This document shows, piece by piece, positions 34,624 through 43,261 of a DNA stretch of 64,000 nucleotides. The DNA lies in assembly GCA_963832895.1 (NCBI GenBank), contig CAWHVQ010000004.1, forward strand, positions 62,001 through 126,000. The letters run 5' to 3'. The translations under genes and the position numbers were made by a program. The notes under the pieces are model-generated. The model was not told where the DNA came from, searched no databases, and saw only the letters and a list, made by a program, of their open reading frames with translations. Numbering within the stretch: position 1 is the stretch's first letter; the number at the start of each line of letters is the position of its first letter. The DNA is from JAMXLO01 sp963832895 (GTDB lineage: Bacteria; Pseudomonadota; Alphaproteobacteria; Acetobacterales; Acetobacteraceae).

Positions 34624-36586
34624 TCAATGAAATCCCGCTTTCTTCAGGCCTTCGAGCATCCGGTCCTGCGCCTCCTGCGTGCCGAATTGCGCGACGAACG
34701 TGCCGGCATCGAGCAACGGCCACAAGCGCGCGGTGACGGCGCGCTCGCGCTCCGCATCCTGCTGTCGGCCCTCCTCGGCGTAGGCAGCCGCCATCATCGG
34801 GTGCGTGATCATCTGGGTATTGCGCCCAGGGTTGCGGGAAAGTGCACGGTCGCCGGCATCGACGGCCTCGCGATATCGGCCAAGCAGATAATACGTCATG
34901 CAGAGCCGCGCGGCTGCGAAGCCATTGGCTCGGTCGAAGCGGAGCGCACCCTCCAGCCACGGCAATGCTTCCGCGGCTTTGCCCGCCCATACCAGGATGG
35001 AGCCACGGGCGGCGTAGTTGTCCGCATCGCTCGGATTGATCTCGAGCGCATGGTCGACCTGAGCAAGCGCGAGATCGTAGCGTTTTCTGAACAGATTGAT
35101 CTGGGCGAGGAGGCGGTAGGCGCGTGTCGTTGCCGGATCAAGCGCCAGCGCCTTGAGGGCAAGCGCTTCCGCGCGTTCGAGCTCGTCCGTGCGGAATTCG
35201 GACCAGCCTGATATCACGGCTTCGTAATGGGCGAAGCCCAGTGCGGCGTAGGCGTCGGCGTAGTTCGGGTCGAGATCGATGGCCCGTTGAAACAGGTCGC
35301 TCGCCCTGTCGTTCTCATCGCGCGTCTCTTGCGAGAACGCATCACGGCCGCGTAGAACGTACTGGTACGCCGCGAGGTTGCTGGTGGGTTTGGCCAGCAC
35401 GCGCTCTTGCTCGAAGCGGGTGAGCTCCACGGCTGCTGCGCCGACGACCCGCTTGGTGATCTTGTCCTGCACGGCGAAGATATCGTCGACTTCGGCATCA
35501 TATGTCTCGGACCAGACGAGCCGTCCCGTCGTCGAATTCGGTCAGTTCAACGCTGACCCGAACGCGACTGCCGGCGCGACGAATGCTGCCCGTGACCAAA
35601 TACCGCGCATTCAGCAGGCGTCCGATATCAGCCGGTGCCGCGTTTGAGTCCTTGAACGGAAAACTGGCCGACTTCGAGATGACGAGCAGATTGGAGAAAC
35701 GGCCCAGCGCCGTGATGATGTCCTCTGTGATCCCGTCGCTGAAGAAGTCATGGCCGTCGTCGGCCGACAGGTTCTTAAATGGCAAAATCGCGACCGAAGG
35801 ACGCTCGGCGAGGCGAGCCGGTGCGGCGAGGGCCGCCACTTCGACCGGCTTCACCGCAGTGCCGGGACCGAATGGGGCGAGTCTCCCACCTGCGTGCAAC
35901 GCCCAGGCAATAAAACCCGCCGATATGAACACGGCGGCTCCCGCAACAGCAATCAGAGCCCGGCGCTTTCTCTTTCGCACTATCGCGGCGACATTCTTGA
36001 CACCGTCATCGCCGGGCAGGTGGTGATCAGAATCAGGTTTCAAAATGAATGCCTGGACAGGTCGCGCAATGTTCTTCAGCTTTAGCGACCCCAGTTCCTC
36101 AAAAGCGAGATCGAGCCGGCCGTGCACATGGTCCCGGACCGCTCGGGAGACACATATGCCGCCAGGCGGGCACTCAGCTTCGAGCCTGACCGCGACATTG
36201 ACCACGTCACCGTGCAGATCGGTGCCATCCGCGATCGCATCGCCGATGTTGATCCCGATCCGAAAGCGGATAGCCCGATCAGGCAGTTGGTCACCATCGA
36301 AGATAGGAACATCCTGCTGCACCTTGACCGCAAAGCGTACCGCCCCATCGATACTGTTGAATACCATCAGCAGGGAGTCGCCCCCGGTCTGAACAATTCT
36401 ACCGCCATGCCCGTCGAGGCCGGGATCGATGACCTCGCTCCGGAGTTTGCGCAGCCGTTCGAGCGTTTGCAGGTCATCCAGCCCGATCAGGCGGCTGTAG
36501 CCGACCATGTCGGCATAGACGACCGCGATAAGTCGCCGTGGATCCGGAAGCCCACCCGTCATGTTCGATGTACTGGTCATCGGCAT
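34624..36586 (-). pseudogene. Class III adenylate/guanylate cyclase-TPR protein, frameshifted
   Basis: Two frames make one protein of about 653 aa. The order is an N-terminal class III cyclase domain (IAVVYADMVGYSRLIG and TGGDSLLMVF with metal-binding Asp; VNVAVRLEA with the transition-state Arg), one membrane helix (IAVAGAAVFISAGFIAWAL), a TolB/FlgO-like domain (SVAILPFKNLSADDG), and TPR repeats to the end. Reading breaks near the GAATTC at 35534-35539. Dropping one A or T there gives L-T-D-S-T-T-G-R-L-V-W-S-E-T-Y, the expected linker. The catalytic residues look intact. The start is taken at ATG 36586; a GTG at 36649 is possible. It may be a functional gene with a sequencing error. Confidence 0.85.
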
Positions 36587-36780
36587 GGTGGACGCCTTAC
36601 CGGCAATGCGGCAGGCCAAAACGCCATTCAGAAGCCTCCTGAACGACACCCTAGCACCCGCCGCCCTTCTGCCGATACTTGGATTGGCGCCAAGCGGATT
36701 TGTTTGACCCGGGCAATAGACAGTGCGCAGTATCTCGCCATCAGGGACTGGTCATTGAAGCCCTGGAGGGGGAAAAGGCC

Positions 36781-37626
36781 ATGTCGAGAGCTGCTTTTCT
36801 TTCACCGGTGTGGGCGGCTGCATTGGTCGCTCTGCTCTGCGTGACACCTTTCGGGTCTACCGCCCGGGGCGACGAGCCGCGGCTGTCGATTAGCGGCTAC
36901 GATCCGGTCGCCTATTTCACCGATGGGAAACCCGCGCCGGGCAAACCGGATCTTGAATATCTGTGGCATAAACTCCGCTGGCGCTTTGCCAGCGCTGAGC
37001 ATCGCGATCTGTTCAGCAAGGATCCGGAGCACTACGCGCCGCAATACGACGGCTACTGTGCGATGGGCGCATCGGGCGACGCCGCAGCGCATAAGGACAC
37101 CGTCGATCCGGAGGCTTGGGCCATCGTCGACGGCAAGCTTTATCTGGTTCACAACGGCTATTGGCTTGCCAAATGGCAAGAACAGGCCAAGGAGTACATA
37201 AAGCGGGCCGACGCGAACTGGCAGGTCGTCGCGGACCTGCCGGCCCCGACCATCGTCGGACCACCCTGCGCTGCCTCCCCGCCCACGACCCTGGTCGCAC
37301 TGCGCGATGGCGGGAAATGGCTGGTGGTCGGCGGGCAGGTCGCGCGCGATGCGGCCGGGAATGCCGTCGGGAAGGGCGATATGCGGGCGCAGATCGAACA
37401 GGTCGGCGAAAATGTCGGAGCGTGCCTCAAGGTCGCCGGTGCAACCGTCAACAACATTGTATTTACGGTAAGCCATGTCGCGGCGCCCGCAGAACTCGAC
37501 AAATACGCCGACCTGCTGCCGCGCTATTTCGGCCCCCCCTCACCGGAGAGCACCACCGTCACCATGCCGCAGCTATCCGATCCGGACTTGCTGCTGGAGG
37601 TCCAGGCCATTGCGGCGATCAAGTGA
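36781..37626 (+). CDS. Secreted YHS-domain protein fused to a RidA-like domain
   Basis: A 281-aa exported protein with a signal peptide (VALLCVTPFGSTARGDE). Residues of about 30-145 form a YHS-type domain: SISGYDPVAYFTDGKP, RWRFASAEHRDLFSKDPEHY, APQYDGYCAMGAS, and VDGKLYLVHNGYW. From about 160 to the end lies a RidA/YjgF fold: WLVVGGQVARDAAGN, QIEQVGENVGACLKVAGAT, and LLLEVQAIAAIK. The Arg that RidA uses to bind its imine substrate (in PAR-x-x-V) is replaced here (PESTTVTM), so deaminase activity is unlikely. The ATG at 36781 follows a GGAGGGGG ribosome binding site. This pairing of domains is unusual; function unknown. Confidence 0.75.
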   Translation: MSRAAFLSPVWAAALVALLCVTPFGSTARGDEPRLSISGYDPVAYFTDGKPAPGKPDLEYLWHKLRWRFASAEHRDLFSKDPEHYAPQYDGYCAMGASGDAAAHKDTVDPEAWAIVDGKLYLVHNGYWLAKWQEQAKEYIKRADANWQVVADLPAPTIVGPPCAASPPTTLVALRDGGKWLVVGGQVARDAAGNAVGKGDMRAQIEQVGENVGACLKVAGATVNNIVFTVSHVAAPAELDKYADLLPRYFGPPSPESTTVTMPQLSDPDLLLEVQAIAAIK

Positions 37627-37747
37627 GCCCGGGAGGCTCGTGTGAAGTCTCAGCGCCCCCGGGACTGCCGCACGGGCGCCAGCGATCACTGCCGTCGCGT
37701 TGGAGATCTGCCACGAATTGGCGAAGCGACGGCGACCGGCTGACGGA

Positions 37748-37776
37748 TTGACGGGGCAATCGGCATCGCATTAGGG
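37748..37776 (+). promoter_or_regulatory. Putative promoter for the metZ leader
   Basis: TTGACG at 37748-37753 matches the -35 box well. A weak -10 candidate, TTAGGG at 37771-37776, lies 17 nt further on. Transcription from here would begin near 37783 and include the whole riboswitch. The -10 match is poor, so this is tentative. Confidence 0.3.
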
Positions 37777-37801
37777 TGCGCCCCGCCGGGATCGCCCCGG
37801 C

Positions 37802-37858
37802 CCTCGCGATTTGTCCGGCCGGATTGCGGCGAGGTGAAACAAGCGCGCTAAAGAGGCC
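37802..37858 (+). promoter_or_regulatory. SAM-II riboswitch
   Basis: The metZ leader matches the alphaproteobacterial SAM-II (metA) element. P1 is CCTCGC at 37802-37807 pairing with GCGAGG at 37829-37834. The loop has the conserved GATTTG after the 5' strand and ATTGC before the 3' strand. Downstream come TGAAACAAG and the conserved GCTAAAG, followed by GAGGCC, which can pair with GGCC in the loop to make the H-type pseudoknot. It lies 70 bp before the metZ start, the usual context. SAM binding would sequester the start region and lower methionine synthesis. Confidence 0.85.
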
Positions 37859-37927
37859 AGCGGACAGCCCATCAGACGGGCTCAAGCTGCTCCACCGGTC
37901 GGGCCAAATGTTCAGAGGGCCCAGACG

Positions 37928-39139
37928 ATGTCCACCAATCCCGCCAGCTACCGTATCGCCACACAGCTCGTGCAAGGCGGTGTGCAGCGCAGCTCGTTCG
38001 GCGAGACAGCCGAGGCGCTGTACCTGACCTCGGGCTACGTCTATGACAGCGCCGAGCAGGCCGAGGGCACGTTCGCCGGCACAGTCGATCACTACCAGTA
38101 TTCGCGTTTCGCCAACCCGACGCTGTCGATGCTGGAGGAGCGGCTCTGCCTGATCGAGGGCGCCGAAGCCTGCCGCACGACGGCGACCGGCATGGCGGCG
38201 GTCAATGCGGCGCTGCTCGCGCATCTGAAGTCTGGCGACCGCGTGGTGGCTTCGCGTGCGCTGTTCGGTTCGTGTCACTGGATCGTCTCGACGCTGCTGC
38301 CGAAATTCGGCATCGCCACCGAGTTCGTCGATTGCGCCAACCTCGGGCAATGGCGCGCGGCGCTGTCGCGACCTGCGCAACTCGTGCTGCTGGAGACGCC
38401 GTCAAACCCGATGCTCGAGCTGGTGGATCTGTGCGCGATCGCCGGTCTCGCGCATGCGGCGGGCGCGATCGTGGTGGTGGACAATGTGTTCGCGACACCT
38501 TTGCTGCAGCAGCCGCTGAAGTTCGGGGCGGACGTGGTGGTGTATTCGTGCACCAAGCATATCGACGGTCAGGGGCGTGTGCTTGGCGGCGCGGTGCTGG
38601 GCAGCCGCAAGTGGATCAACGAGACGCTGCAGCCGTTCATCCGCAACACCGGGCCGGCGATGTCGCCGTTCAATGCCTGGGTGCTGCTGAAGGGTTTGGA
38701 GACGTTGGGGCTGCGTGTGGATGCTGCCTGCCGAGGTGCCGTGACGATCGCCGAGTTCCTCGCCGCACGATCGGAGGTGACGCGCGTTTGGTATCCGACG
38801 CGCGCCGATCATCCGCAGCAGGAATTGGCATTGCAGCAGATGACGGCGGGCGGGACAGTCGTGACCTTCGAGGTGGCGGGTGGCAAGGACGCTGCGTTCA
38901 GCGTGATGAATGCGTTTGGACTGATCGCGGTGTCGAACAATCTGGGTGATTCGAAGTCGCTGGCGACGCACCCCGCGACCACCACTCACATGCGCATCGG
39001 TCCCGAGGAGCGTGCGAAACTCGGCATCACCGATGGGGTGATCCGGCTCTCCATTGGGCTCGAGGATGTCGAGGACATCAAGGATGATCTGGCACAGGCG
39101 CTGACCACGATCAGCGTTACCGCGCAGGCCGCCGACTGA
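37928..39139 (+). CDS. metZ: O-succinylhomoserine sulfhydrylase
   Basis: A 403-aa PLP enzyme of the Cys/Met metabolism family, making homocysteine from O-succinylhomoserine and sulfide in methionine synthesis. The PLP lysine lies in YSCTKHIDGQGRVLGG near residue 210, the latter part of which is typical of MetZ. YSRFANPTLSMLEERL and ETPSNPMLELVDL are standard family blocks. A SAM-II riboswitch in the leader independently supports a methionine role. The gene end overlaps the convergent vapC by 23 bp. Confidence 0.93.
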   Translation: MSTNPASYRIATQLVQGGVQRSSFGETAEALYLTSGYVYDSAEQAEGTFAGTVDHYQYSRFANPTLSMLEERLCLIEGAEACRTTATGMAAVNAALLAHLKSGDRVVASRALFGSCHWIVSTLLPKFGIATEFVDCANLGQWRAALSRPAQLVLLETPSNPMLELVDLCAIAGLAHAAGAIVVVDNVFATPLLQQPLKFGADVVVYSCTKHIDGQGRVLGGAVLGSRKWINETLQPFIRNTGPAMSPFNAWVLLKGLETLGLRVDAACRGAVTIAEFLAARSEVTRVWYPTRADHPQQELALQQMTAGGTVVTFEVAGGKDAAFSVMNAFGLIAVSNNLGDSKSLATHPATTTHMRIGPEERAKLGITDGVIRLSIGLEDVEDIKDDLAQALTTISVTAQAAD

Positions 39140-39539
39140 CGCGACGGGCGGGCGGAACTCTGCGAACAGGTCCAGGGTACTGCGCCACCACGGAATCTCC
39201 CGTGAGGAGCGTAATACCTTCAATGGTTGCCTGTGCGATCAGGATACGATCGAACGGGTCCTTGTGGATCGGTGGGAGTAAATCGATCGCAACGACGTGC
39301 TCGCTGGTGATCGCGAGCTCGCCATAGTTGTTGTCGAACAACGCACGCCGCAGCAGTCTCGGATCGACCTGAAAGTCAACACGACCGAGCCCACGCTTGA
39401 TCGCGATCTCCCACAAACTCGCCGCACTGAACAGGAGCGTGTTTTCCGGGTCGTCAAGCAGGTTCCGGGTAGCCGCCTCAATGCGATCTGGCTTGCCGGC
39501 CGCCCACAGCAGCAGATGTGTGTCGAGCAGCAGCTTCAC
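39117..39539 (-). CDS. vapC: VapC-type PIN-domain toxin
   Basis: A 140-aa PIN-domain ribonuclease. The acidic residues are Asp in LLLDTHLLLW, Glu in ASLWEIAIK, Asp in KDPFDRILIAQA, and Asp in LLTGDSVVAQYPG. The native start is GTG at 39539, overlapping the expected antitoxin stop (GTGA). Because the antitoxin carries a +1 shift, the present reading runs the antitoxin directly into this frame. The last 15 or so residues extend past the usual VapC end into the 3' end of metZ on the opposite strand, so the end may differ from relatives. Confidence 0.85.
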   Translation of the reverse strand: MKLLLDTHLLLWAAGKPDRIEAATRNLLDDPENTLLFSAASLWEIAIKRGLGRVDFQVDPRLLRRALFDNNYGELAITSEHVVAIDLLPPIHKDPFDRILIAQATIEGITLLTGDSVVAQYPGPVRRVPPARRVSRRPAR

Positions 39540-39782
39540 GTGGTGTCGCAGCGGAACAGGCGCGCGATTTCGGCCCTGCCCATCAGGTCGAAATCGTCCG
39601 GGTACTGCGATCTGTCCTGTCATGAACCCCAGGCGCCTGACCTGCCTTGGCAACGGCGCATCGACTGGCACGACCCGCACCAGCGGCCTGCCCGCCTTGG
39701 CGATCACGAACGGCTCGCCCTTGGCAGCCTGGTCGACGAGGCGCGACAGATGCGTCTTCGCTTCGTGTATGTTCACCGTGCG
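39536..39782 (-). pseudogene. Phd/YefM-type antitoxin, one-base frameshift
   Basis: The frame reads VRTVNIHEAKTHLSRLVDQ and KGEPFVIAKAGRPLVRVVP, the DNA-binding half of a Phd/YefM antitoxin, then GFMTGQIAVP. After that, a one-base insertion near 39600 shifts it. Removing one base gives DDFDLMGRAEIARLFRCDTT and a stop that overlaps vapC by GTGA, the normal 81-aa protein. GTG at 39782 is preferred as start because GGGGGCG lies about 6 nt upstream; an ATG at 39812 falls inside the palindromic operator. As sequenced, antitoxin and toxin are fused in one 222-residue frame from this GTG. Confidence 0.8.
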
Positions 39783-39795
39783 CACATCCGCCCCC

Positions 39796-39823
39796 AACTG
39801 GACTAAGTCCATTTAGTCTAGTT
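39796..39823. promoter_or_regulatory. Palindromic operator of the toxin-antitoxin locus
   Basis: AACTGGACTAA (39796-39806) and TTAGTCTAGTT (39813-39823) are inverted repeats with one mismatch around a 6-bp centre. The palindrome lies just upstream of the preferred antitoxin start. Phd-type antitoxins bind such palindromes to repress their own operon, so this is the likely operator. The assignment is by position and symmetry. Confidence 0.6.
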
Positions 39824-39940
39824 CACCGATGATTACAACGCACCCAACCGAACCGACGCGTGCACGACCACAACTCCACTCTACTGGACAACGCCCGTTC
39901 TCTCGCCTTGAATCACCTCACCCAGCGAACCGGTCGTGCC

Positions 39941-40345
39941 ATGGCGGAAGCCTATTCCAAGGTCACTCGCAGAGTCCGCGTCACCGTGCGGTCCTTCTAC
40001 CTGGAGGACCAGTCGGAGCCGGACGACAGCCACTTCGTCTGGGCGTATCGCGTGAAGATCGAGAACCAGGGACGCGAGCCGGTGCAGTTGCTCCGGCGCA
40101 CCTGGCAGATCACCGACGCGCGTGGACGCACGCAGCACGTGCACGGCGCCGGCGTGGTTGGCGAGCAGCCGCTGCTCGAGCCGGGCGAGAGCTTCGAGTA
40201 TACGTCGGGGACGCCACTCGACACGCCGTCCGGCTTCATGGTCGGCGCCTACCACATGGTGGTGCCATCCTCCGGCGAGAACTTCGATGTGGCCATCCCG
40301 GCGTTCAGTCTGGACAGCCCCCACCAGAGCGGTAGGGTGCATTAG
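39941..40345 (+). CDS. apaG: Co2+/Mg2+ efflux-associated protein ApaG
   Basis: A 134-aa fibronectin-III-like protein. It shows VTVRSFYLEDQSEPDDSHFV near the start, then WAYRVKIENQGREPVQLL, the conserved HGAGVVGEQPLLEPGE glycine loop, and YTSGTPLDTPSGFMVGAY. ApaG is linked genetically to cobalt resistance and diadenosine tetraphosphate levels; its biochemical activity is unclear. The ATG at 39941 gives the usual family length; a longer in-frame start from 39860 would add 27 untypical residues. It precedes folE by about 100 bp. Confidence 0.92.
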   Translation: MAEAYSKVTRRVRVTVRSFYLEDQSEPDDSHFVWAYRVKIENQGREPVQLLRRTWQITDARGRTQHVHGAGVVGEQPLLEPGESFEYTSGTPLDTPSGFMVGAYHMVVPSSGENFDVAIPAFSLDSPHQSGRVH

Positions 40346-40446
40346 CCGCCAAACGGGTTGTGCGCCCGCTGGCTCGCCTTATATGCCGACCAGTGGCGTG
40401 TGGTACGCGCGCCGCTTCCCTCACACCCTCCTGGGAGGATTGCGCG

Positions 40447-41085
40447 GTGAACATCGTCACGCCTGTCGCCCGCGCGACAACCGAAGCCTCGACCGACCGA
40501 CCGACGCGCGAGGAGACCGAAGCGGCCGTTCGCACTCTGCTCCGCTGGGCGGGCGATGACCCGTCGCGTGAGGGACTGATTGACACACCCGCCCGGGTCG
40601 CGCGCGCCTATGAGGAGTTCTTCGCCGGCTACGCGATCGATCCGGTCGCGCTGCTCGAGCGCACCTTCGAGGAGACCGACGGTTACGACGAGATCGTGCT
40701 GCTGCGGGATATCCACCTGGAGAGCCATTGCGAGCACCACATGGTGCCGATCATCGGTCGTGCGCACGTTGCCTATCTGCCGCACCGCCGCGTGGTGGGG
40801 ATCAGCAAACTGGCGCGCGTGGTGGATGCCTATGCGAGGCGGTTGCAGATCCAGGAGAAGCTGACCGCGCAGATCGCCAACACGATCCAACAGGTGCTGG
40901 AGCCGCGCGGCGTCGCAGTGGTGATCGAAGCGGCGCACCAGTGCATGACTACGCGCGGTGTGCACAAGCCTGGCGTGACCATGGTTACCAGCCGCATGCT
41001 GGGTGCGTTTCGCGACGACCCGACGACGCGGCGCGAGGTCCTTGCGATGATCGGCAATGGCAAGGGGATGGGCGGCGAGCACTGA
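40447..41085 (+). CDS. folE: GTP cyclohydrolase I
   Basis: A 212-aa enzyme converting GTP to 7,8-dihydroneopterin triphosphate, the first step of folate (and sometimes queuosine precursor) synthesis. Zn ligands are Cys and His in ESHCEHHMVPI, and Cys in HQCMTTRGV. The IGRAHVAYLPHRRVVGISK block is standard. The start is GTG at 40447 with GGGAGGA 6-7 nt upstream; longer in-frame starts lack this. No riboswitch is seen upstream. Confidence 0.95.
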   Translation: MNIVTPVARATTEASTDRPTREETEAAVRTLLRWAGDDPSREGLIDTPARVARAYEEFFAGYAIDPVALLERTFEETDGYDEIVLLRDIHLESHCEHHMVPIIGRAHVAYLPHRRVVGISKLARVVDAYARRLQIQEKLTAQIANTIQQVLEPRGVAVVIEAAHQCMTTRGVHKPGVTMVTSRMLGAFRDDPTTRREVLAMIGNGKGMGGEH

Positions 41086-41103
41086 ACCCGCCGCCCATGA
41101 TCA

Positions 41104-41943
41104 TCAGGCCTCGTGGAAGACCAGAGTCCTGATCTCGATGCTCTCGCGCGGCAGGACATCCGCCGGCGCGGTCGGATCTTCGAACGCCGTGTGCGGCGCG
41201 AAGCGGGCCCGGCCATCTGTCTCTGAATCGAAGCACTTCAACAGCAGGGCTTCGTCCGGCTGCATCTCGGGCACGTAGAACCAGCGATGGGCGGGATTGT
41301 AGTTGACACCATAGGTCTCGCCGACGCGGTTCTGATACACCAGATCGGATGGCACGAGGTCACCAGGTGCAACCGAGCCGGCGTCGCACACAGCAAGCGG
41401 CGCGTCGCGCAGCGGCCCACGGATCGGCCGCCACAGGTTGATCACCTGCACGCGGCCACGTAGCAGCTGCTCGGCCTCATCGCCGAAGAAGTCGCGCACA
41501 CGCTGCGGTCCGGACGTCGCCGTATGGTCGACATGCACACCCGTCGCGGGCTGGCGTGGCGTCCCAGGAACCCGATCGGCCGCGCCGCGCACACGCCGGC
41601 GCAGCGTATGGTCGAAGATGAACACCTTGCTGGCGCCGGTCGCCTCGGCAATCGCCCGCTGCACTTCCGGATAATAGACCCGACGCACCTCGTCCTCGTC
41701 CCAGAAGTCGTGGACCGCACTTGCGTTGCGCAGCACCGCGAAGCCTTCGCGGTCGAGCGTCACATCGTCGATGACCGGACGCATGTCGTGGATCGCCACG
41801 GTGTGGGTTTCGCGTTCCGAGTTTGAACGCGGCACGCCGGGCGGCGGATCGAAGGTGTAGTTGCGCGGGCGCTCGGTTATCGGAGCCAGATAGTTCAATG
41901 TCGCCTCGACATGAGGCAGGTGGTCAAACCGGTCACCATTCAT
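41104..41943 (-). CDS. CmcJ/NvfI-family oxidoreductase
   Basis: A 279-aa protein resembling the CmcJ/NvfI/asaB family of putative 2-oxoglutarate-dependent oxygenases known from cephamycin and fungal metabolite clusters. Recognisable elements are TGVHVDHTATSG, INLWRPIRGPLRDAPLAVCD, and the aromatic GVNYNPAHRWFYVPEMQPDE near the C-terminus. HVD would be part of the iron site. The Cys between APLAV and DAG is conserved in the family from memory. No other biosynthetic genes surround it, so its substrate is unknown. Confidence 0.75.
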   Translation of the reverse strand: MNGDRFDHLPHVEATLNYLAPITERPRNYTFDPPPGVPRSNSERETHTVAIHDMRPVIDDVTLDREGFAVLRNASAVHDFWDEDEVRRVYYPEVQRAIAEATGASKVFIFDHTLRRRVRGAADRVPGTPRQPATGVHVDHTATSGPQRVRDFFGDEAEQLLRGRVQVINLWRPIRGPLRDAPLAVCDAGSVAPGDLVPSDLVYQNRVGETYGVNYNPAHRWFYVPEMQPDEALLLKCFDSETDGRARFAPHTAFEDPTAPADVLPRESIEIRTLVFHEA

Positions 41944-41979
41944 GTGTCTGTCCTCCTGGGGGTGAGATTGGCAGCAGCC

Positions 41980-42225
41980 TCAGCACGGCGGCAGTGCGCG
42001 CCAGAACGGGGTGGCAAGCTCGCGGTACACATCGGCGGTCGAGGCACCGAAATCCGCCAGCTCACGCTCGGTCAGACCCGCCAGTGCGCGCCTCTCGCGG
42101 CTCCGCTGGCGCCAATGCCGCACCGTCGAGGCAATCCGCGCCAAAAGGCCCCGGCGCCCGTCGCGCCACGGTCTGGCCGCGAGCGGCTGAGAATTTATCA
42201 GGGATGTAGTGGCAAGCCCGGCCAT
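41980..42225 (-). CDS. DUF1127 small protein
   Basis: An 81-aa basic protein. The C-terminal half, RERRALAGLTERELADFGAS, followed by an acidic spacer and TPFWRAL, is the DUF1127 signature common in alphaproteobacteria. Small DUF1127 proteins bind RNA or influence phosphate metabolism in a few studied cases; the role here is not known. It lies 36 bp upstream of the CmcJ-like gene on the same strand and is divergent from the LysR gene. Confidence 0.8.
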   Translation of the reverse strand: MAGLATTSLINSQPLAARPWRDGRRGLLARIASTVRHWRQRSRERRALAGLTERELADFGASTADVYRELATPFWRALPPC

Positions 42226-42337
42226 GGCCGTCGCTCCTATCAGTGAGAACTGAGCAGGAAATGGCCCTGCGCCGCGGGCGCGACAAAGGATAGTTTGTCA
42301 GCCTTCGCATGACACCAGCTCATGCTAAACTGCTGTC

Positions 42338-43249
42338 ATGGCAACCCTCCCCTCGCTTAGCGGACTGCGCGCCTTCGAGGCGGCGGCGCGTCACCTGAGC
42401 TTCACCCGCGCCGCGGAAGAGCTGAACGTCACCCAGACTGCGATCAGCCACCTGATCAGGCGACTGGAGGAGCAACTCGGAATCCCGCTCTTCGTGCGCC
42501 GCAACCGCGCGTTGGAGCTGACGCGCGAGGCGGAATCCTATCTGCCTGCGGTGCGCGGTGCGTTCGAGGACCTGCGACGTGCGACGGAACGATTGCGCCG
42601 ACCGGAGCGCGAAGGGCTGCTCACTGTCAGCACCACGGCCTCGCTCGCCGCCAAATGGCTGGTGACACGCGTGGCCGCGTTCCAGGACGCCAATCCCGGG
42701 ATCGAGGTGCGCATCACCACATCGTCGCACCTGGTGGATTTTCAGCGCGACGAGGTGGACATGGCGGTGCGCTACGGCCGGGGCATCTGGCCGGGACTGC
42801 GCACTGACTGGCTGATGGCCGAGGACATGTTCCCGGTGTGCAGCCCCGCGCTGGTCACGGGCGAGAAGCCGCTGCGCACGCCCGAGGACCTCGCAGACCA
42901 CACCCTGCTGCACGCGACGGCGTCACGCGAGGACTGGCAGCTCTGGCTGACCGCCGCCGGCCTGCCGGTCTCGCTCGCGACGCGACGCGGCCTGAGCTTC
43001 GACCAGAGCTTCATGGCAATTCAGGCGGCGGTGGATGGGCTGGGCGTCGCACTCGGCCGCACCCGTTTTGTCGAGGCCGATATTGCCGCTGGTCGGCTCG
43101 TGGTGCCGTTCAATGTCGTGCTGCCGGCGGATGCCGGGTTTTACATCGTGGCCCCCGAGGGGATCGCCGACACGCCGAAGGTTGCGCTGTTCCGCGATTG
43201 GCTGATCGGCTCGGTGGCGCCAGGCGCCGTCGCGCCGCCACCGGTTTGA
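42338..43249 (+). CDS. LysR-family transcriptional regulator (GcvA-like)
   Basis: A 303-aa regulator. The N-terminal helix-turn-helix is FEAAARHLSFTRAAEELNVTQ followed by AISHLIRRLEEQLG; the C-terminal effector-binding domain includes VSTTASLAAKWLVTRVAAFQ, typical of the GcvA subgroup. It is divergent from the DUF1127 and CmcJ-like genes with a 112-bp gap, which is where a LysR protein would bind, so it may control them. The effector is unknown. It ends 12 bp before a large palindrome. Confidence 0.9.
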   Translation: MATLPSLSGLRAFEAAARHLSFTRAAEELNVTQTAISHLIRRLEEQLGIPLFVRRNRALELTREAESYLPAVRGAFEDLRRATERLRRPEREGLLTVSTTASLAAKWLVTRVAAFQDANPGIEVRITTSSHLVDFQRDEVDMAVRYGRGIWPGLRTDWLMAEDMFPVCSPALVTGEKPLRTPEDLADHTLLHATASREDWQLWLTAAGLPVSLATRRGLSFDQSFMAIQAAVDGLGVALGRTRFVEADIAAGRLVVPFNVVLPADAGFYIVAPEGIADTPKVALFRDWLIGSVAPGAVAPPPV

Positions 43250-43261
43250 GCAGAAAGGATT

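Noticed and set aside
35500..35515. A two-base TG deletion as the cause of the cyclase frameshift
   Set aside because: Placing a one-base insertion at the GAATTC (35534-35539) restores a better linker (L-T-D-S-T-T-G-R-L-V-W) and needs a simpler change.
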